A stretch of DNA of 64,000 bases, taken from assembly GCA_012103325.1 (NCBI GenBank), contig WLWY01000001.1, positions 682,001 to 746,000 of the forward strand, given 5' to 3'. The notes under the pieces are model-generated. The model ran no database searches. It had not been told where the DNA came from and was given only the letters and a program-made list of their open reading frames with translations. Shown here in pieces: positions 38,236 to 51,223 of the stretch (positions are counted from its first letter, which is position 1; each line of letters starts with the position of its first letter). Origin of the DNA: Alphaproteobacteria bacterium. GTDB lineage: Bacteria > Pseudomonadota > Alphaproteobacteria > UBA8366 > GCA-2717185. The position numbers were made by a program, and so were the translations under genes.

Positions 38236-40389
38236 ATGTTCGAAATTACGAAAAAAGAAATCACCTGGGGCGGCCGCCCTCTCACCCTCGAAACCGGGCG
38301 CATTGCGCGCCAGGCGGACGGTGCGGTGCTGGTCACCTATGGCGGCACTCAGGTCCTGTGCACGGCCGTTGCCCAGAAGCAACCCCGCGTCGGTATCGAT
38401 TTCTTCCCGCTTACCATCAACTATCAGGAAAAGACCTTTGCGACGGGGAAGATCCCCGGTGGCTTCTTCAAGCGCGAAGGCCGGCCGAACGAGAAGGAAA
38501 CCTTGACGTCGCGGCTAATCGATCGGCCGATCCGGCCGCTCTTCGCGAAAGGGTTCCGCAACGAAACGCAGGTTATCTGTACCGTTCTGGCCCATGACCT
38601 CGAGAACAATCCCGATATCGTCTCCTTGATTGGCGCCTCAGCGGCGCTGACGATTTCCGGCATTCCGTTCATGGGACCGCTGGGTGGCTGCCGCGTCGGC
38701 TACATCGACGGCGAATACGTCCTCAACCCGCAGGCCGATGAGATGACCTCCAGCAGCCTCGACCTTATCGTTGCTGGTACGCAGGAAGGCGTGCTGATGG
38801 TCGAATCGGAGGCGAGCGAACTTGACGAAGAAGTCATGCTCGGCGCCGTCATGTTCGGGCATCGCGAATCTCAGAAGATCATCGATGTCATCATCGATCT
38901 GGCCGAGGCCTGTGCGAAGGAACCCTGGGAGGTTCCGGAACCGCCGGCAAACGAAGCCACGGTCGCCGCCCGCCTCAGCGAGACGGCAGCGACCTCGATT
39001 CGCGACGCTTACGCGATCACCGTCAAGCAGGACCGGGTCGAGGCCCTGTCCAAGGCCAAGGAAGCGGCCATGACGGCGCTTGCTGATGAGCAAGGCGACG
39101 ACTTCGATGCCCAGCTTACAGGCGGGCTCATGAAGAACCTGGAGAAGGACGTCGTCCGCGGCAATATCCTCAAAACCGGCATGCGGATCGACGGACGCGA
39201 CACCAGTACGGTGCGCCCGATCGTCGCCGAAGTCGGGGTCCTGGACCGTGCGCACGGCTCCTCCCTGTTCACCCGGGGCGAAACCCAGGCGCTCGTCGTC
39301 ACCACCTTGGGCACCGGGCAGGACGAGCAGATCATCGATGCGCTCGAGGGCGAGTACCGCGAGCACTTCATGCTGCATTACAATTTCCCGCCCTACTCGG
39401 TCGGCGAAGCCTCGTTCCTGCGCTCGCCCGGCCGCCGGGAAATCGGACACGGTAAGCTCGCCTGGCGGGCGATCCGGCCGCTGCTGCCGACCAAGGAGGA
39501 CTTTCCCTATACGATCCGCATCGTTTCGGAAATTACCGAGTCGAACGGCTCGTCCTCGATGGCAACGGTCTGCGGCTCCTCGATGTCGCTGATGGATTCG
39601 GGCGTCCCGATGGCGCGGCCTTGTGCCGGTATCGCCATGGGGCTGATCAAGGAGGGCGACGACTTCGCCGTCCTGTCCGATATTCTGGGCGACGAAGACC
39701 ATCTCGGCGATATGGACTTCAAGGTCGCTGGCACCGAGAGCGGCATTACAGCCCTGCAGATGGACATCAAGATCACCTCGATCACCGAGGAGATCATGAA
39801 GGTCGCCCTGGCGCAGGCCAAGGACGGCCGTATCCATATCCTGAAGGAGATGGAAGCGGGTATCACTCAGGTCCGTCAGGAAGTGTCGGAGCATGCGCCA
39901 AGGATCACCACCATGACCGTGCCGCGCGACAAGATCCGCGACGTCATCGGCCCGGGCGGGAAAATGATCCGCGAAATCTGCGAAGTCACCGGCGCGAAGA
40001 TCGACATCGAAGATGACGGCACCGTGAAGGTCGCCGCCGTCGATCAAGACGCCAGCGACAAGGCCGTGAACTGGATCCGCTCGATTACGGCGGAACCCGA
40101 GGTCGGCGTGATCTACGAAGGCAAGGTCGTCAAGATCATGGATTTCGGCGCATTCGTGAATTTCTTCGGCGCGCGCGATGGTCTCGTCCATATCTCCGAA
40201 CTTGCCAAAGAGCGGGTCGGGTCGGTCTCCGATATCGTAAAAGAGGGCGAGACCGTGAAGGTCAAGGTTCTCGCCATCGACGACCGCGGCAAGGTGAAAT
40301 TGTCGATGCGCGTTGTCGATCAGGAGTCCGGCGAAGATCTCGGCGACGTTCCCCGTGAGGGAGGCCGCCGCCAAGCCAGCGGCGACTAA
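38236..40389 (+). CDS. pnp: Polynucleotide phosphorylase
   Basis: The product is 717 residues. It has two RNase PH domains (about 5-215 and 310-520), a linking helical domain, then KH (about 555-610, [24 protein letters not shown]) and S1 (about 620-690, [23 protein letters not shown]). The second PH domain has [19 protein letters not shown] with the catalytic region. PNPase degrades RNA 3' to 5' using phosphate and is part of the degradosome. It ends with a strong terminator shared with the convergent fabI. Confidence 0.98.
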   Translation: MFEITKKEITWGGRPLTLETGRIARQADGAVLVTYGGTQVLCTAVAQKQPRVGIDFFPLTINYQEKTFATGKIPGGFFKREGRPNEKETLTSRLIDRPIRPLFAKGFRNETQVICTVLAHDLENNPDIVSLIGASAALTISGIPFMGPLGGCRVGYIDGEYVLNPQADEMTSSSLDLIVAGTQEGVLMVESEASELDEEVMLGAVMFGHRESQKIIDVIIDLAEACAKEPWEVPEPPANEATVAARLSETAATSIRDAYAITVKQDRVEALSKAKEAAMTALADEQGDDFDAQLTGGLMKNLEKDVVRGNILKTGMRIDGRDTSTVRPIVAEVGVLDRAHGSSLFTRGETQALVVTTLGTGQDEQIIDALEGEYREHFMLHYNFPPYSVGEASFLRSPGRREIGHGKLAWRAIRPLLPTKEDFPYTIRIVSEITESNGSSSMATVCGSSMSLMDSGVPMARPCAGIAMGLIKEGDDFAVLSDILGDEDHLGDMDFKVAGTESGITALQMDIKITSITEEIMKVALAQAKDGRIHILKEMEAGITQVRQEVSEHAPRITTMTVPRDKIRDVIGPGGKMIREICEVTGAKIDIEDDGTVKVAAVDQDASDKAVNWIRSITAEPEVGVIYEGKVVKIMDFGAFVNFFGARDGLVHISELAKERVGSVSDIVKEGETVKVKVLAIDDRGKVKLSMRVVDQESGEDLGDVPREGGRRQASGD

Positions 40390-40413
40390 CACACTTTCGC
40401 TTTAAAAACGAAA

Positions 40414-40448
40414 CGGGCGGCCAACAGTTTGGCCGCCCGATTTTGTTT
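40414..40448. terminator. Bidirectional terminator between pnp and fabI
   Basis: CGGGCGGCCAA (40414-40424), loop CAGT, TTGGCCGCCCG (40429-40439), followed by ATTTTGTTT on the plus strand. On the minus strand the stem is followed by TTTCGTTTTTAAA. The 11-bp GC-rich stem lies between convergent genes and can serve both. Confidence 0.9.
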
Positions 40449-40460
40449 ACGGGACCAGGT

Positions 40461-41252
40461 TCAGCCGGGCGTCGCCATACCGACGACGTTATAGCCCGAA
40501 TCGACATGGATGATTTCGCCGGTCGTGCCCGACCCGAGGTCGGAGAGCAAGAACAGCGCCGCGCCGCCAATCTCGTCGAGCGTCACGCAGCGGCCGAGCG
40601 GCGCATTGTCCGACTGCCATTTCAAGACGAACCGCGCGCCACCAATCGCCGCACCGGCCAGCGTCCGCATCGGTCCCGCCGATATGGCGTTGACCCGGAT
40701 TTTATCGGGGCCAAGATCGGCAGCCAGACAGCGCGTGCTCGCCTCGAGTGCCGCCTTGGCAACCCCCATTACATTGTAATTCGGCATGACCCGGCGGGAC
40801 CCGGCATAGGTCAGTGTCAAGAGACTGCCGCCCTCGGTCATCAAGGGAGCCGCTCGCTTCGCCACCGCGGTAAACGAGAAACACGAAATGTCCAGGCTGC
40901 GGGTAAAATTCTCCCGCGTCGTTTCCAGATACCGGCCCTTAAGTTCCGCCTTGTCGGAGAATGCAATGGCGTGCACGACAAAATCCAGACTGCCCCATTC
41001 TCGTCCAATGGCATCGAAAGTCGCATCGATGCTGCCTTCATCAGAGACGTCGCACGGCACCACAATCGATGAGTCGACGGTCTCAGCCAGGGGGCGGACC
41101 CGTTTTTCAAAGTTTGTATCCTGATAGGTGAAGGCCAATTCAGCGCCATGCGCGGCCAGAACGCTGGCGATACCCCAGGCGATAGAATGATCGTTCGCGA
41201 CCCCCATGATAAGGCCGCGCTTGCCTTCCATAAGGCTGGACTCTCTCGTCAT
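40461..41252 (-). CDS. fabI: Enoyl-[ACP] reductase (NADH) FabI
   Basis: The product is 263 residues, a short-chain dehydrogenase of the FabI type: LIMGVANDHSIAWGIASVLA for NADH, AIAFSDKAEL, and the Y-x6-K pair in MPNYNVMGVAKAALE. It reduces trans-2-enoyl-ACP in the last step of each fatty-acid elongation cycle. It is the last of a fabA-fabB-fabI run on the minus strand. AAAGGA lies just before the ATG. It is the classical triclosan target family. Confidence 0.97.
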   Translation of the reverse strand: MTRESSLMEGKRGLIMGVANDHSIAWGIASVLAAHGAELAFTYQDTNFEKRVRPLAETVDSSIVVPCDVSDEGSIDATFDAIGREWGSLDFVVHAIAFSDKAELKGRYLETTRENFTRSLDISCFSFTAVAKRAAPLMTEGGSLLTLTYAGSRRVMPNYNVMGVAKAALEASTRCLAADLGPDKIRVNAISAGPMRTLAGAAIGGARFVLKWQSDNAPLGRCVTLDEIGGAALFLLSDLGSGTTGEIIHVDSGYNVVGMATPG

Positions 41253-41337
41253 TCAATCCTTTCGCCGATCGCTGAGTGTACGAAACGGCGTCCTTTTTAC
41301 CGTCAGTCTATTCGAGCGTATCGGATAGAGATAACCG

Positions 41338-42555
41338 CTATCCGTCGTATCGTCTGAATACCAGCGTCGCGTTTGTGCCGCCGAACCCGAAGCTGTTGGA
41401 TATGACACAGTCGAGGGCAACATCGTCCTGACGCTCGCGGATAATTGGAAATTCCGCGGCTTCGGGATCGATCTCGTCGATATGCGCCGAAGCGGCAAGG
41501 AACCGATGTTCCATCATCAGCAACGAGTAAATCGATTCCTGCGCACCCGCGGCGCCAAGCGAATGCCCCGTCAGCGATTTTGTCGAGCTGATCGGCGGCA
41601 CATCGTCGCCAAACACCTCACGCAGCGCTTCCAATTCCTTCACATCACCGATTGGCGTCGATGTCCCGTGCGCATTCACGTATCCGACCGGATCGTTCAA
41701 TCCGGCGAGGGCTTGCTTCATGCACCGCACCGCACCTTCGCCAGAAGGCTGGACCATGTCGTGTCCGTCGGAGGTCGCGCCATATCCAACGACTTCGCCA
41801 TAAATCTTGGCGCCACGCGCCTTTGCGTGTTCGAGCTCTTCGAGCACCAAAACGCCAGCGCCGCCGGCGATGACAAAACCGTCCCGGTTTTTGTCGAAGG
41901 CCCGGCTGGCAATTTCCGGTGTCGCATTGAAATTCGAGGACAGGGCCGGCATGGCGTCGAACAGCAGCGTAAACGACCAATGCAGTTCCTCGCCACCACC
42001 AGCGAACATAATATCCTGCTTGCCCCACTGAATAAGCTCGGTGGCGTTGCCGATGCAGTGCGCGCTGGTCGAGCACGCCGAGCTGATCGAATAATTGACG
42101 CCATGAATATGGTACGGGGTCGCCAAAGTCGCCGAATTCGTGCTCGACATGACCTTGGGCACGACAAAGGGACCGACTCGCTTGGCATTCTTTTCACGCA
42201 AGGTATCGACCGCGCCGACCATGCTTTTCATCGACGGCCCGCCGGAACCCATGATCAGTCCCGTTCGCTCGTTCGTAACGTCGCTCTCCTCAAGCCCCGA
42301 ATCCGCGATCGCCTCTGCCATGGCGATATAGTTGTAGGCCGCGCCGTCGCCCATGAAGCGGCGTTCCTTGCGATCAAGGCGTTCCTCAATGTCGAGTTTT
42401 ACGGAACCATGCACATGGCTGCGGAAGCCAAGCTCCTCATATTCTTCACAATAGACGATGCCGGAACGGCCGACCTTGAGAGAATCGAGAACCTCGTCCT
42501 TGTTGTTTCCGATACTGGAGACGATCCCAATACCGGTGACCACGACGCGTCGCAT
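41338..42555 (-). CDS. fabB: Beta-ketoacyl-[ACP] synthase I FabB
   Basis: ATG 42555 (GAGG about 8 nt upstream) gives 405 residues beginning [15 protein letters not shown]; a frame further upstream runs into fabA. The Cys-His-His set is visible: C161 in [12 protein letters not shown], His in NAHGTSTP and His in [12 protein letters not shown]. With FabA it makes the elongation of cis-3-decenoyl-ACP possible, giving anaerobic-type unsaturated fatty acids. It follows fabA by 13 bp. Confidence 0.97.
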   Translation of the reverse strand: MRRVVVTGIGIVSSIGNNKDEVLDSLKVGRSGIVYCEEYEELGFRSHVHGSVKLDIEERLDRKERRFMGDGAAYNYIAMAEAIADSGLEESDVTNERTGLIMGSGGPSMKSMVGAVDTLREKNAKRVGPFVVPKVMSSTNSATLATPYHIHGVNYSISSACSTSAHCIGNATELIQWGKQDIMFAGGGEELHWSFTLLFDAMPALSSNFNATPEIASRAFDKNRDGFVIAGGAGVLVLEELEHAKARGAKIYGEVVGYGATSDGHDMVQPSGEGAVRCMKQALAGLNDPVGYVNAHGTSTPIGDVKELEALREVFGDDVPPISSTKSLTGHSLGAAGAQESIYSLLMMEHRFLAASAHIDEIDPEAAEFPIIRERQDDVALDCVISNSFGFGGTNATLVFRRYDG

Positions 42556-42568
42556 TGCAGGAACCTCG

Positions 42569-43087
42569 CTATTGGCCTTCGGCAGCGGTGAATAGGCCAA
42601 CCCGTATATCATTCGCCTCGAAAATCGGTTCGCCATCAACTTGCAGCACGCCGTCGGCGACGCCAAGCACCAGCCTGCGCATGACGACGTGCTTCAAGTT
42701 GATGATGTATGTCACTTTGTGGGCAGTTTCCAGAACCTGGCCGGAAAACTTTACGTTGCCCACGCCAATCGCCCGGCCGCGTCCGATACCGCCGAGCCAG
42801 CCAAGAAAGAAGCCGACAAGCTGCCACATGGCATCGAGGCCCAGACAACCGGGCATAACCGGATCATTTTCGAAATGGCATGGAAAGAACCAGAGATCCG
42901 GTTTGATATCCAGCTCGGCCACGATCTGCCCTTTGCCGTGCGGACCGCCATCCTCCGTGATCGACGTAATGCGGTCCAGCATCAACATCGGCGGCAAGGG
43001 CAGTTGCGCATTGCCCGGCCCGAATAGCTTGCCATGCGCACATTCGAGTAAATCTTCGTAGGAAAAACTGTTTTTCGTCAGCTTCAC
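42569..43087 (-). CDS. fabA: 3-hydroxydecanoyl-[ACP] dehydratase/isomerase FabA
   Basis: The product is 172 residues with the hotdog fold. The active-site His and Asp are H71 in [13 protein letters not shown] and D85 in [10 protein letters not shown], and [18 protein letters not shown] is typical. FabA dehydrates 3-hydroxydecanoyl-ACP and isomerises the 2-trans to the 3-cis double bond, the branch point to unsaturated fatty acids. It is the first gene of the fabA-fabB-fabI unit. Confidence 0.97.
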   Translation of the reverse strand: MKLTKNSFSYEDLLECAHGKLFGPGNAQLPLPPMLMLDRITSITEDGGPHGKGQIVAELDIKPDLWFFPCHFENDPVMPGCLGLDAMWQLVGFFLGWLGGIGRGRAIGVGNVKFSGQVLETAHKVTYIINLKHVVMRRLVLGVADGVLQVDGEPIFEANDIRVGLFTAAEGQ

Positions 43088-43202
43088 GCTTCAACCTCGT
43101 CGAACGGTCTCGGGTCCCGCAGTCTCCATCGGATCAATAGCACGCGGCGGCGCGTATATGTAGCCGTTCAAGCCGTTTCCTTCAACTGACCGCTGGTCAT
43201 CA

Positions 43203-45668
<2,466 letters not shown>

Positions 45669-46829
45669 TTACGCCGCGCGATGCAACGTGGCGTCCGACA
45701 CGGTAAAAAATTGCGCATCGCTATCCAGCCCCTCAAACAGCAAGCGGTCGGTTCCAGTCAGCCATGCCTGGACACCGAGCGTCCGCACCTCTTCGAACAA
45801 GGCGCGACGCTTCCCGCTGTCGAGGTGCGCCGCGATCTCATCCAGCAAGAGCACAGGGGCAACGTTTCGCTCCGCGGCTTGAAGCCGCACATCGGCCAGC
45901 ACGACGGCAATCAACAGCGCTTTCTGCTCGCCAGTCGAACACTGCTCGGCCGGCATATCTTTCTCCAGATGGCGTACCGCGAAATCGCTGCGGTGCGGGC
46001 CAACCGTGGTGCGTCCGGAATCGGCATCTTCGTCACGGCATTCGGCGAGGCGCTGGCGCATACGATCCTCCGCGGCAAGCGCAGGCCCCTCACCGAGCCA
46101 GTCTTCCACATGACCGGTCGCGGCGATCCCCGCCCGAGGGAAAGGGCCCGAACCTTCGGCACATGCCCGGGCAAGCCGCCCTGCGAATTCGCGCCGCGCC
46201 GCGGCAATCGCGATACCGCGGCCGGCCATTGTTTCTTCTAGCGCCGCCAGCCAGGTGTCATCGCGGCGGCCCCGCTTCAAGAGACGGGCCCGTTCCCGCA
46301 TTGCATGTTCGTAGGCGCTGACGCGAACCGAATGTTCCGCGTCGAACCCAAATATCAGCCGGTCGAGAAACCTACGGCGGGCCGACGCGCCATCCAAAAA
46401 CAACCGATCCATCTGCGGTGTCAGCCACACCACGCTGACATAATCCGCCAATCCGCTCTGCCCCGCCACCGGCGCACCATTGATGCGCACGGCCCGGCGC
46501 GGCGTCGCAGGGTCCCGCCCGGTGCCGATTTCGATATTGCCGCCAGGGCCGGAAACCGTCGCAGCGACAGCCCAGCTCGCCGCACTATCGCGGCGGTCGA
46601 CATCATTCAAACGTGCCTGCCGTAGCCCCCGGCCCGGCGCGAGATATGAAACCGCTTCGAGCATGTTCGTTTTTCCCGCACCATTCGGGCCCGTCAAAAC
46701 GACCGGCCGCTCATCGCCATCGAACGCCGCCGTTGTATAGGAACGAAAATTCGACAGCCGCAGCCTCGTAACCGCCAAGCGGACGGCAGTACCGAACGTA
46801 TCGTTCGCGGCGAGGGCGGCCTCCCTCAT
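45669..46829 (-). CDS. recF: DNA repair/replication protein RecF
   Basis: The product is 386 residues, an SMC-like ABC ATPase: LRLSNFRSYTTAAFDGDERP, Walker A LTGPNGAGKTNMLEAVSYL, the signature-like STGEQKALLIAVVLA, and Walker B PVLLLDEIAAHLD. RecF with RecO and RecR loads RecA at gaps. The first 15 residues may be an extension, since the family normally starts close to VTRLRLSNFR. Its start overlaps the dnaN stop by 4 nt. Confidence 0.96.
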   Translation of the reverse strand: MREAALAANDTFGTAVRLAVTRLRLSNFRSYTTAAFDGDERPVVLTGPNGAGKTNMLEAVSYLAPGRGLRQARLNDVDRRDSAASWAVAATVSGPGGNIEIGTGRDPATPRRAVRINGAPVAGQSGLADYVSVVWLTPQMDRLFLDGASARRRFLDRLIFGFDAEHSVRVSAYEHAMRERARLLKRGRRDDTWLAALEETMAGRGIAIAAARREFAGRLARACAEGSGPFPRAGIAATGHVEDWLGEGPALAAEDRMRQRLAECRDEDADSGRTTVGPHRSDFAVRHLEKDMPAEQCSTGEQKALLIAVVLADVRLQAAERNVAPVLLLDEIAAHLDSGKRRALFEEVRTLGVQAWLTGTDRLLFEGLDSDAQFFTVSDATLHRAA

Positions 46830-47944
46830 ACGCGCATCGGCATCAGCACGTACAAGGCGCTGCTATCGGCGCTGTCACGGACGATGGTCGGCGACGCTCC
46901 ATCGGCAAGCAAAACCTGAGCGACATCGCCTTCGACCTGCTGGGCAATGTCCAGCAGGTATTTCGAGTTGAACCCGATTTCGAGCGCCTCCTTGCCGTAG
47001 GAAACCTCTATTTCCTCCGTTGCCGAGCCGGCATCCGGACTGCTTGCCGATAACGTCAGGCTATTGTCCGAAATCTCCAGCTTGACCGAACGCGAGCGCT
47101 CGGTGGAAATCGTCGCAACCCGGTCCACCGCCTCCGCGAATTGACGGCAATCGACCTCGAGCAGCTTGTCGTTGTTGACCGGAATGACTTTCTCATAATC
47201 CGGAAACGTGCCATCGATCAGCTTCGATGTCAGGACCGTGCCGTCGAATCCAAATCGGATCTTCGTATCGGAGAGCGAAACCTGAACGTCGTTCTCACAC
47301 TCGTCGATCAGCTTGCGCAGCTCATTGACCGTCTTGCGGGGAATGATGATCCCGGGCATGCCGGCCGCACCGTCGGGCATCGGCATCTCAACCCGAGCGA
47401 GCCGATGGCCATCCGTCGCCACCGCGCGCAAGACCGGGACGCCTTCCATTTCGACCGCATGCAAATAGATACCATTCAGATAGTAGCGCGTTTCTTCCGT
47501 CGAAATCGCGAACCGCGTACGGTCGACGAGGGCGCGCAGCGCATCGGCCGGTACCGAGAAGGCATGCGGCAAATCGCCGGCGCTCATTGCCGGGAAATCC
47601 GCCGTCGGCAGCGTCGCGAGCGTAAAACGCGAGCGGCCGGCACTCAGCACCAGACGATCCGTGTCGCCGTCCGTATCGAGTTCAATCTGCGATCCGTCCG
47701 GCAGCTTGCGCACGATGTCGTAAAGGGTGTGTGCCGGCGCCGTTGTCGAGCCGGGTGTCGATGCTGTCGACTCCGCCGATTCGACAATCGATATATCCAT
47801 ATCGGTCGCCGTCAGATTCACCCCATTATCATTGGCTTCCACCAACACGTTGGCGAGAATCGGTATCGTATTGCGCCGCTCGACAACGCTCTGAATATGG
47901 TTCAAGGACCGTAAGAGCGCCGCCCGTTCTATCGTCAGTTTCAT
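46826..47944 (-). CDS. dnaN: DNA polymerase III beta clamp
   Basis: The product is 372 residues with three clamp domains and the family start MKLTIERAALLRSLNHIQSVVERRNTIPILANVL, of which only parts are needed for recognition. The C-terminal end SALYVLMPMRV is the typical clamp ending. The ring tethers DNA polymerase III to the template. It lies 206 bp downstream of dnaA; that gap has a TATATT at about 48056-48061 on the minus strand that could be a -10 of a separate dnaN promoter. Confidence 0.97.
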   Translation of the reverse strand: MKLTIERAALLRSLNHIQSVVERRNTIPILANVLVEANDNGVNLTATDMDISIVESAESTASTPGSTTAPAHTLYDIVRKLPDGSQIELDTDGDTDRLVLSAGRSRFTLATLPTADFPAMSAGDLPHAFSVPADALRALVDRTRFAISTEETRYYLNGIYLHAVEMEGVPVLRAVATDGHRLARVEMPMPDGAAGMPGIIIPRKTVNELRKLIDECENDVQVSLSDTKIRFGFDGTVLTSKLIDGTFPDYEKVIPVNNDKLLEVDCRQFAEAVDRVATISTERSRSVKLEISDNSLTLSASSPDAGSATEEIEVSYGKEALEIGFNSKYLLDIAQQVEGDVAQVLLADGASPTIVRDSADSSALYVLMPMRV

Positions 47945-48150
47945 GGTTTCTCTTTTGCCAAAGACGTCATCAAATCAGACCATTGCCAGCGTTTGGCGAC
48001 AGCCCGCCCGGTGCGTCGGACCTCGCGACAAACATGCGCGCGCGGACGGGGCGTAAATATAGCATAGCGGGCATGAATCCGCATTTTTTTTAACGCCTTA
48101 AGCGTCAGAAATAGCGGTTTTTTGGCGGCGAACAGTACCGCCGGGCCAGA

Positions 48151-49548
48151 TCAGCTTTCGAGCATCCGGCGAAGCAGCTCCACATCCTCGGAAAACGCAC
48201 TGTCGAGGGCACACAGCTCATCGATTTTTCGTACCGCGTGCATGACCGTGGTGTGATCGCGGCCACCGAATTTTTTGCCGATTTCCGGCAACGACCGGGC
48301 CGTAAGCTGCTTTGCCAGATACATCGCCACCTGGCGGGGCCGGGCGATCGCACGCGAACGGCGGGCCGAGTGCATCTCACCGAGCCGGATGTTGTAATGT
48401 TCGGCAACCCGCTTCTGGATCTCCTCAATCGTAACCCGGCGATCGTTCGCCCGCAGAATGTCGTGCAGCACTTCCTGCGTGTTGTCGAGGGTGATCGGAC
48501 GGCCGACCAAATTCGCATAGGCGACGAGCCGGTTCAGCGCACCCTCCAGCTCCCGAACGTTGGAGGTGATCTTGTGCGCGAGAAATTCCATCACCTTCAG
48601 CGGAATATCGACCGCCATGCGTTCCGCCTTGGATTGCAATATGCCAAGACGCAGTTCGTATATCGTGGGGTGAATATCCGCGACCAAGCCCCAGCCGAGG
48701 CGCGATTTCATCCGCTCCTCCATGCCTTCCAGGTCGTTGGGCGACTTATCCGCGGAAATGACGATTTGCCGGTTCTGGTCGACGAGCGCATTGAAAGTAT
48801 GGAAGAACTCTTCCTGCGTATTGTCTTTACCGCTGAAGAATTGGACATCGTCGATCATCAGAACATCGACGGAGCGGAACTGCTCCTTGAACGCCATGGT
48901 ATCCTTGTACCGCATCGCCCGGATGAACTGGTACATGAACTTTTCCGCGGAGAGGTAGATCACCCGCCGCTCCGGGTTCGTCTTCCGAATATGCCACGCG
49001 ATGGCGTGCATCAGGTGCGTTTTGCCCAATCCCACGCCGCCGTAAAGAAACAGCGGATTGAACGGTACCGACTGTGCCTCTCCGACACGGCGCGCCGCGG
49101 CGAACGCCAGCTCATTCGGCTTGCCGACGACAAAATTCTCAAAGCGAAAGCGCGGATCGAGGAGGGCGCCGACATCGTCGCCGTTTTTTTCCGTCTCGAC
49201 ACGTGGGACCGCCGGCACCGCGGCAGCCGGCTCGATCTCGGTGCCGACATGGACGATTTCCAACTGACGGACTTCCGGGTTTTCCTCCGACCACAACCGC
49301 TTCAAACGCTCGCCATACTGCGTTTCGATCCAGTCCCGCATGAATCGCGTCGGCGCCAGAATGCGCACCGTCTCGGCGTCGACCACCTCGAAAGACGCCG
49401 GTTTCAGCCAGCTGCGATACGCGGCTTCACCGAATTCCGCCCGCAATCTCGAGCGAATGCGGCTCCATTGCGAAGCAAGTCCAGTCTCGGAACGCTTTTC
49501 ATCCGTCACAGTTACCGCTACCCCTTCCACGATGTCCGCCGCCTCCAT
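48151..49548 (-). CDS. dnaA: Chromosomal replication initiator DnaA
   Basis: I use ATG 49548 (465 residues); GTG 49584 is a possible start adding 12 residues, and neither has a clear Shine-Dalgarno. Domain I is near the N-terminus (WSRIRSRLRAEFGEAAYRSWL), the AAA+ domain III has Walker A LYGGVGLGKTHLMHA and Walker B VLMIDDVQFFSG, and the domain IV signature is GGRDHTTVMHAVRKID. DnaA-ATP opens the origin. It heads dnaA-dnaN-recF-gyrB. Confidence 0.96.
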   Translation of the reverse strand: MEAADIVEGVAVTVTDEKRSETGLASQWSRIRSRLRAEFGEAAYRSWLKPASFEVVDAETVRILAPTRFMRDWIETQYGERLKRLWSEENPEVRQLEIVHVGTEIEPAAAVPAVPRVETEKNGDDVGALLDPRFRFENFVVGKPNELAFAAARRVGEAQSVPFNPLFLYGGVGLGKTHLMHAIAWHIRKTNPERRVIYLSAEKFMYQFIRAMRYKDTMAFKEQFRSVDVLMIDDVQFFSGKDNTQEEFFHTFNALVDQNRQIVISADKSPNDLEGMEERMKSRLGWGLVADIHPTIYELRLGILQSKAERMAVDIPLKVMEFLAHKITSNVRELEGALNRLVAYANLVGRPITLDNTQEVLHDILRANDRRVTIEEIQKRVAEHYNIRLGEMHSARRSRAIARPRQVAMYLAKQLTARSLPEIGKKFGGRDHTTVMHAVRKIDELCALDSAFSEDVELLRRMLES

Positions 49549-49584
49549 CGGAGCACAGCGAACGTCAGACCCCGTATACGCCAC

Positions 49585-50011
49585 AGGCGATCATTGGAAC
49601 CGGATGCCGCACAGTCACACTGCATCATAAATCCGGAGCGACCTCTGAAAAGCAAGTTAACTGCGATTAGCTACTTAAGGACAACAGGATCCCATCTCCC
49701 AAAAGAACTGTTTCTTTCAGAAGTCCAAAGAAAATCAAATATAAGGACTAAAACAAAAACCGAAATGACTATCAGGTCCTGTTTTTTTTATCCCTGCATT
49801 CGTCGATTGGACGTTTTGCCGCCGCTTTTTACTATCGTTAACTTGACTACAAACTGGTCGATATGTCCGCCACAGATCTAATCTACCCACGCTTTTTTAA
49901 CCATGCAACAAGACCGAATGGGGAACATTTAAAAAAACCGCGGTCCAAAATTGCTGCTTTCGGCTAACCCGTTGAATCTTCGTTAGGATAAATTTGGAGT
50001 CGATCATTAAT
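49585..50011. other. AT-rich intergenic region between dnaA and rpsT
   Basis: About 430 bp without a credible gene. It must hold the dnaA promoter, since dnaA reads away from it. The part 49670-49990 is AT-rich with homopurine and T runs (T8 at about 49782-49789) and a TTAACCAT (49897-49904), like a CtrA half-site. I found no perfect DnaA box (TTATNCACA) on either strand, so an origin cannot be claimed here. Confidence 0.55.
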
Positions 50012-50043
50012 AAAAAAACAGCCGCATTCGATGAATGCGGCTG
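50012..50043 (-). terminator. Intrinsic terminator of rpsT
   Basis: On the minus strand, CAGCCGCATTC (50043-50033) pairs with GAATGCGGCTG (50029-50019) around a 3-nt loop and is followed by seven T (50018-50012). It begins 28 bp after the rpsT stop. Confidence 0.92.
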
Positions 50044-50071
50044 CCGTCGGCGGACGTTGGTTCGCGTGAAC

Positions 50072-50332
50072 TCAGAGCGACTTGATTCGCTTCGTCAAAC
50101 GCGAAATTTTGCGCGCGGCCGTATTCCTGTGAAGGATTCCGCGCAGCACGCCGCGATGCAGTTCCGGCATGGCGCCTTGCATCGCCAGCTCGGCCGAAGC
50201 CTTGTCACCGCTCGCAATCGCTTCCTCGACCTTGCGCACAAACGTGCGGATGCGTCCGCGGCGCGTGCCGTTAATTTCCGTGCGCCGGCCCGTGCGCCGA
50301 ATGCGCTTCTTGGCGGATAAGTGATTCGCCAT
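50072..50332 (-). CDS. rpsT: 30S ribosomal protein S20
   Basis: The product is 86 residues, the S20 length, helical and Arg/Lys/Ala-rich: [20 protein letters not shown] at the start, and [23 protein letters not shown] at the end. S20 binds 16S rRNA in the 5' domain. It is monocistronic with its own terminator. The rpsT-dnaA neighbourhood is common in alphaproteobacteria. Confidence 0.97.
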   Translation of the reverse strand: MANHLSAKKRIRRTGRRTEINGTRRGRIRTFVRKVEEAIASGDKASAELAMQGAMPELHRGVLRGILHRNTAARKISRLTKRIKSL

Positions 50333-50424
50333 CGTTCAACCTGCTGTCGTTGTAATTCGTTCAAGCCTGCGGCTTATATCGGCGGACCTGCGACACGTCA
50401 ACCTCGATTCGGACCGCGGCCGAC

Positions 50425-51201
50425 TTAGCGATTCTTGAAGGCCGGCTTGCGCTTGTCGATGAAGGCGCTCATGCCCTCCTTCTGATCCTCCGTCGCGAAT
50501 ACGGAGTGGAAGACGCGGCGTTCGAACAGAATGCCTTCGGCCAAGGTCGTCTCGTAGGAACGGTCCACCGACTCCTTTACCATCATGGCGACCGGCAGCG
50601 ACATCGACGCAATCTTGGCCGCGGCCTTGACCGCCTCATCGATCAGATCGGCCGCGGGAACGATGCGACTGACGAGACCCGATCGTTCCGCCTCGTCGGC
50701 GTCCATCATGCGGCCGGTCAGGCACATATCCATCGCCTTCGCCTTGCCGACGAACCGGGTCAGGCGCTGCGTGCCGCCCGCACCCGGTATCGCGCCCAAG
50801 GTGATTTCCGGCTGCCCGAAGCGCGCGGTCTCCGCGGCGATTATGAAGTCGCACATCATGGCCATCTCGCAACCACCGCCGAGCGCATAGCCGGCGACCG
50901 CCGCAATCACCGGCTTCCGGCATTGCGAAACCCGTTCCCATCCTTCGGTGATGAAGTCGGAGAGGTAGACATCCATATAGGAGCGGCCCGCCATTTCCTT
51001 GATGTCGGCCCCGGCGGCGAAGGCCTTGTCCGAGCCGGTCAGGACGATCGCGCCGATCGCTTCGTCCGCTTCCATGCCGTCGAGCACGTCGGCCAATTCG
51101 CTGATCAGCGCCGTACACAGCGCGTTCAGCGCCTGCGGCCGGTTCAATGTGATCAGGCCGACCGCATCGCGCTTTTCGACCAGAATATGTTCGTAGGTCA
51201 T
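50425..51201 (-). CDS. Enoyl-CoA hydratase (crotonase family)
   Basis: The product is 258 residues. The oxyanion-hole segments are [15 protein letters not shown] and [15 protein letters not shown], with the catalytic Glu in [20 protein letters not shown], as in short-chain enoyl-CoA hydratase. It hydrates trans-2-enoyl-CoA to 3-hydroxyacyl-CoA in beta-oxidation; the C-terminal [13 protein letters not shown] is classical for this type. Only the position next to rpsT and mutM supports a housekeeping role; it is not in a fad operon. Confidence 0.94.
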   Translation of the reverse strand: MTYEHILVEKRDAVGLITLNRPQALNALCTALISELADVLDGMEADEAIGAIVLTGSDKAFAAGADIKEMAGRSYMDVYLSDFITEGWERVSQCRKPVIAAVAGYALGGGCEMAMMCDFIIAAETARFGQPEITLGAIPGAGGTQRLTRFVGKAKAMDMCLTGRMMDADEAERSGLVSRIVPAADLIDEAVKAAAKIASMSLPVAMMVKESVDRSYETTLAEGILFERRVFHSVFATEDQKEGMSAFIDKRKPAFKNR

Positions 51202-51223
51202 CTCTTTCAGTCTCCCTCGGTCA

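Noticed and set aside
38638..40392. Minus-strand open frame (584 aa) opposite pnp
   Set aside because: Repetitive Asp/His/Arg-rich translation typical of the antisense of a highly expressed GC-rich gene.
48238..49881. Plus-strand open frame (547 aa) opposite dnaA
   Set aside because: Antisense shadow of dnaA; no domain or good start.
49585..50011. oriC with DnaA boxes
   Set aside because: Only the AT richness fits; no TTATNCACA on either strand.
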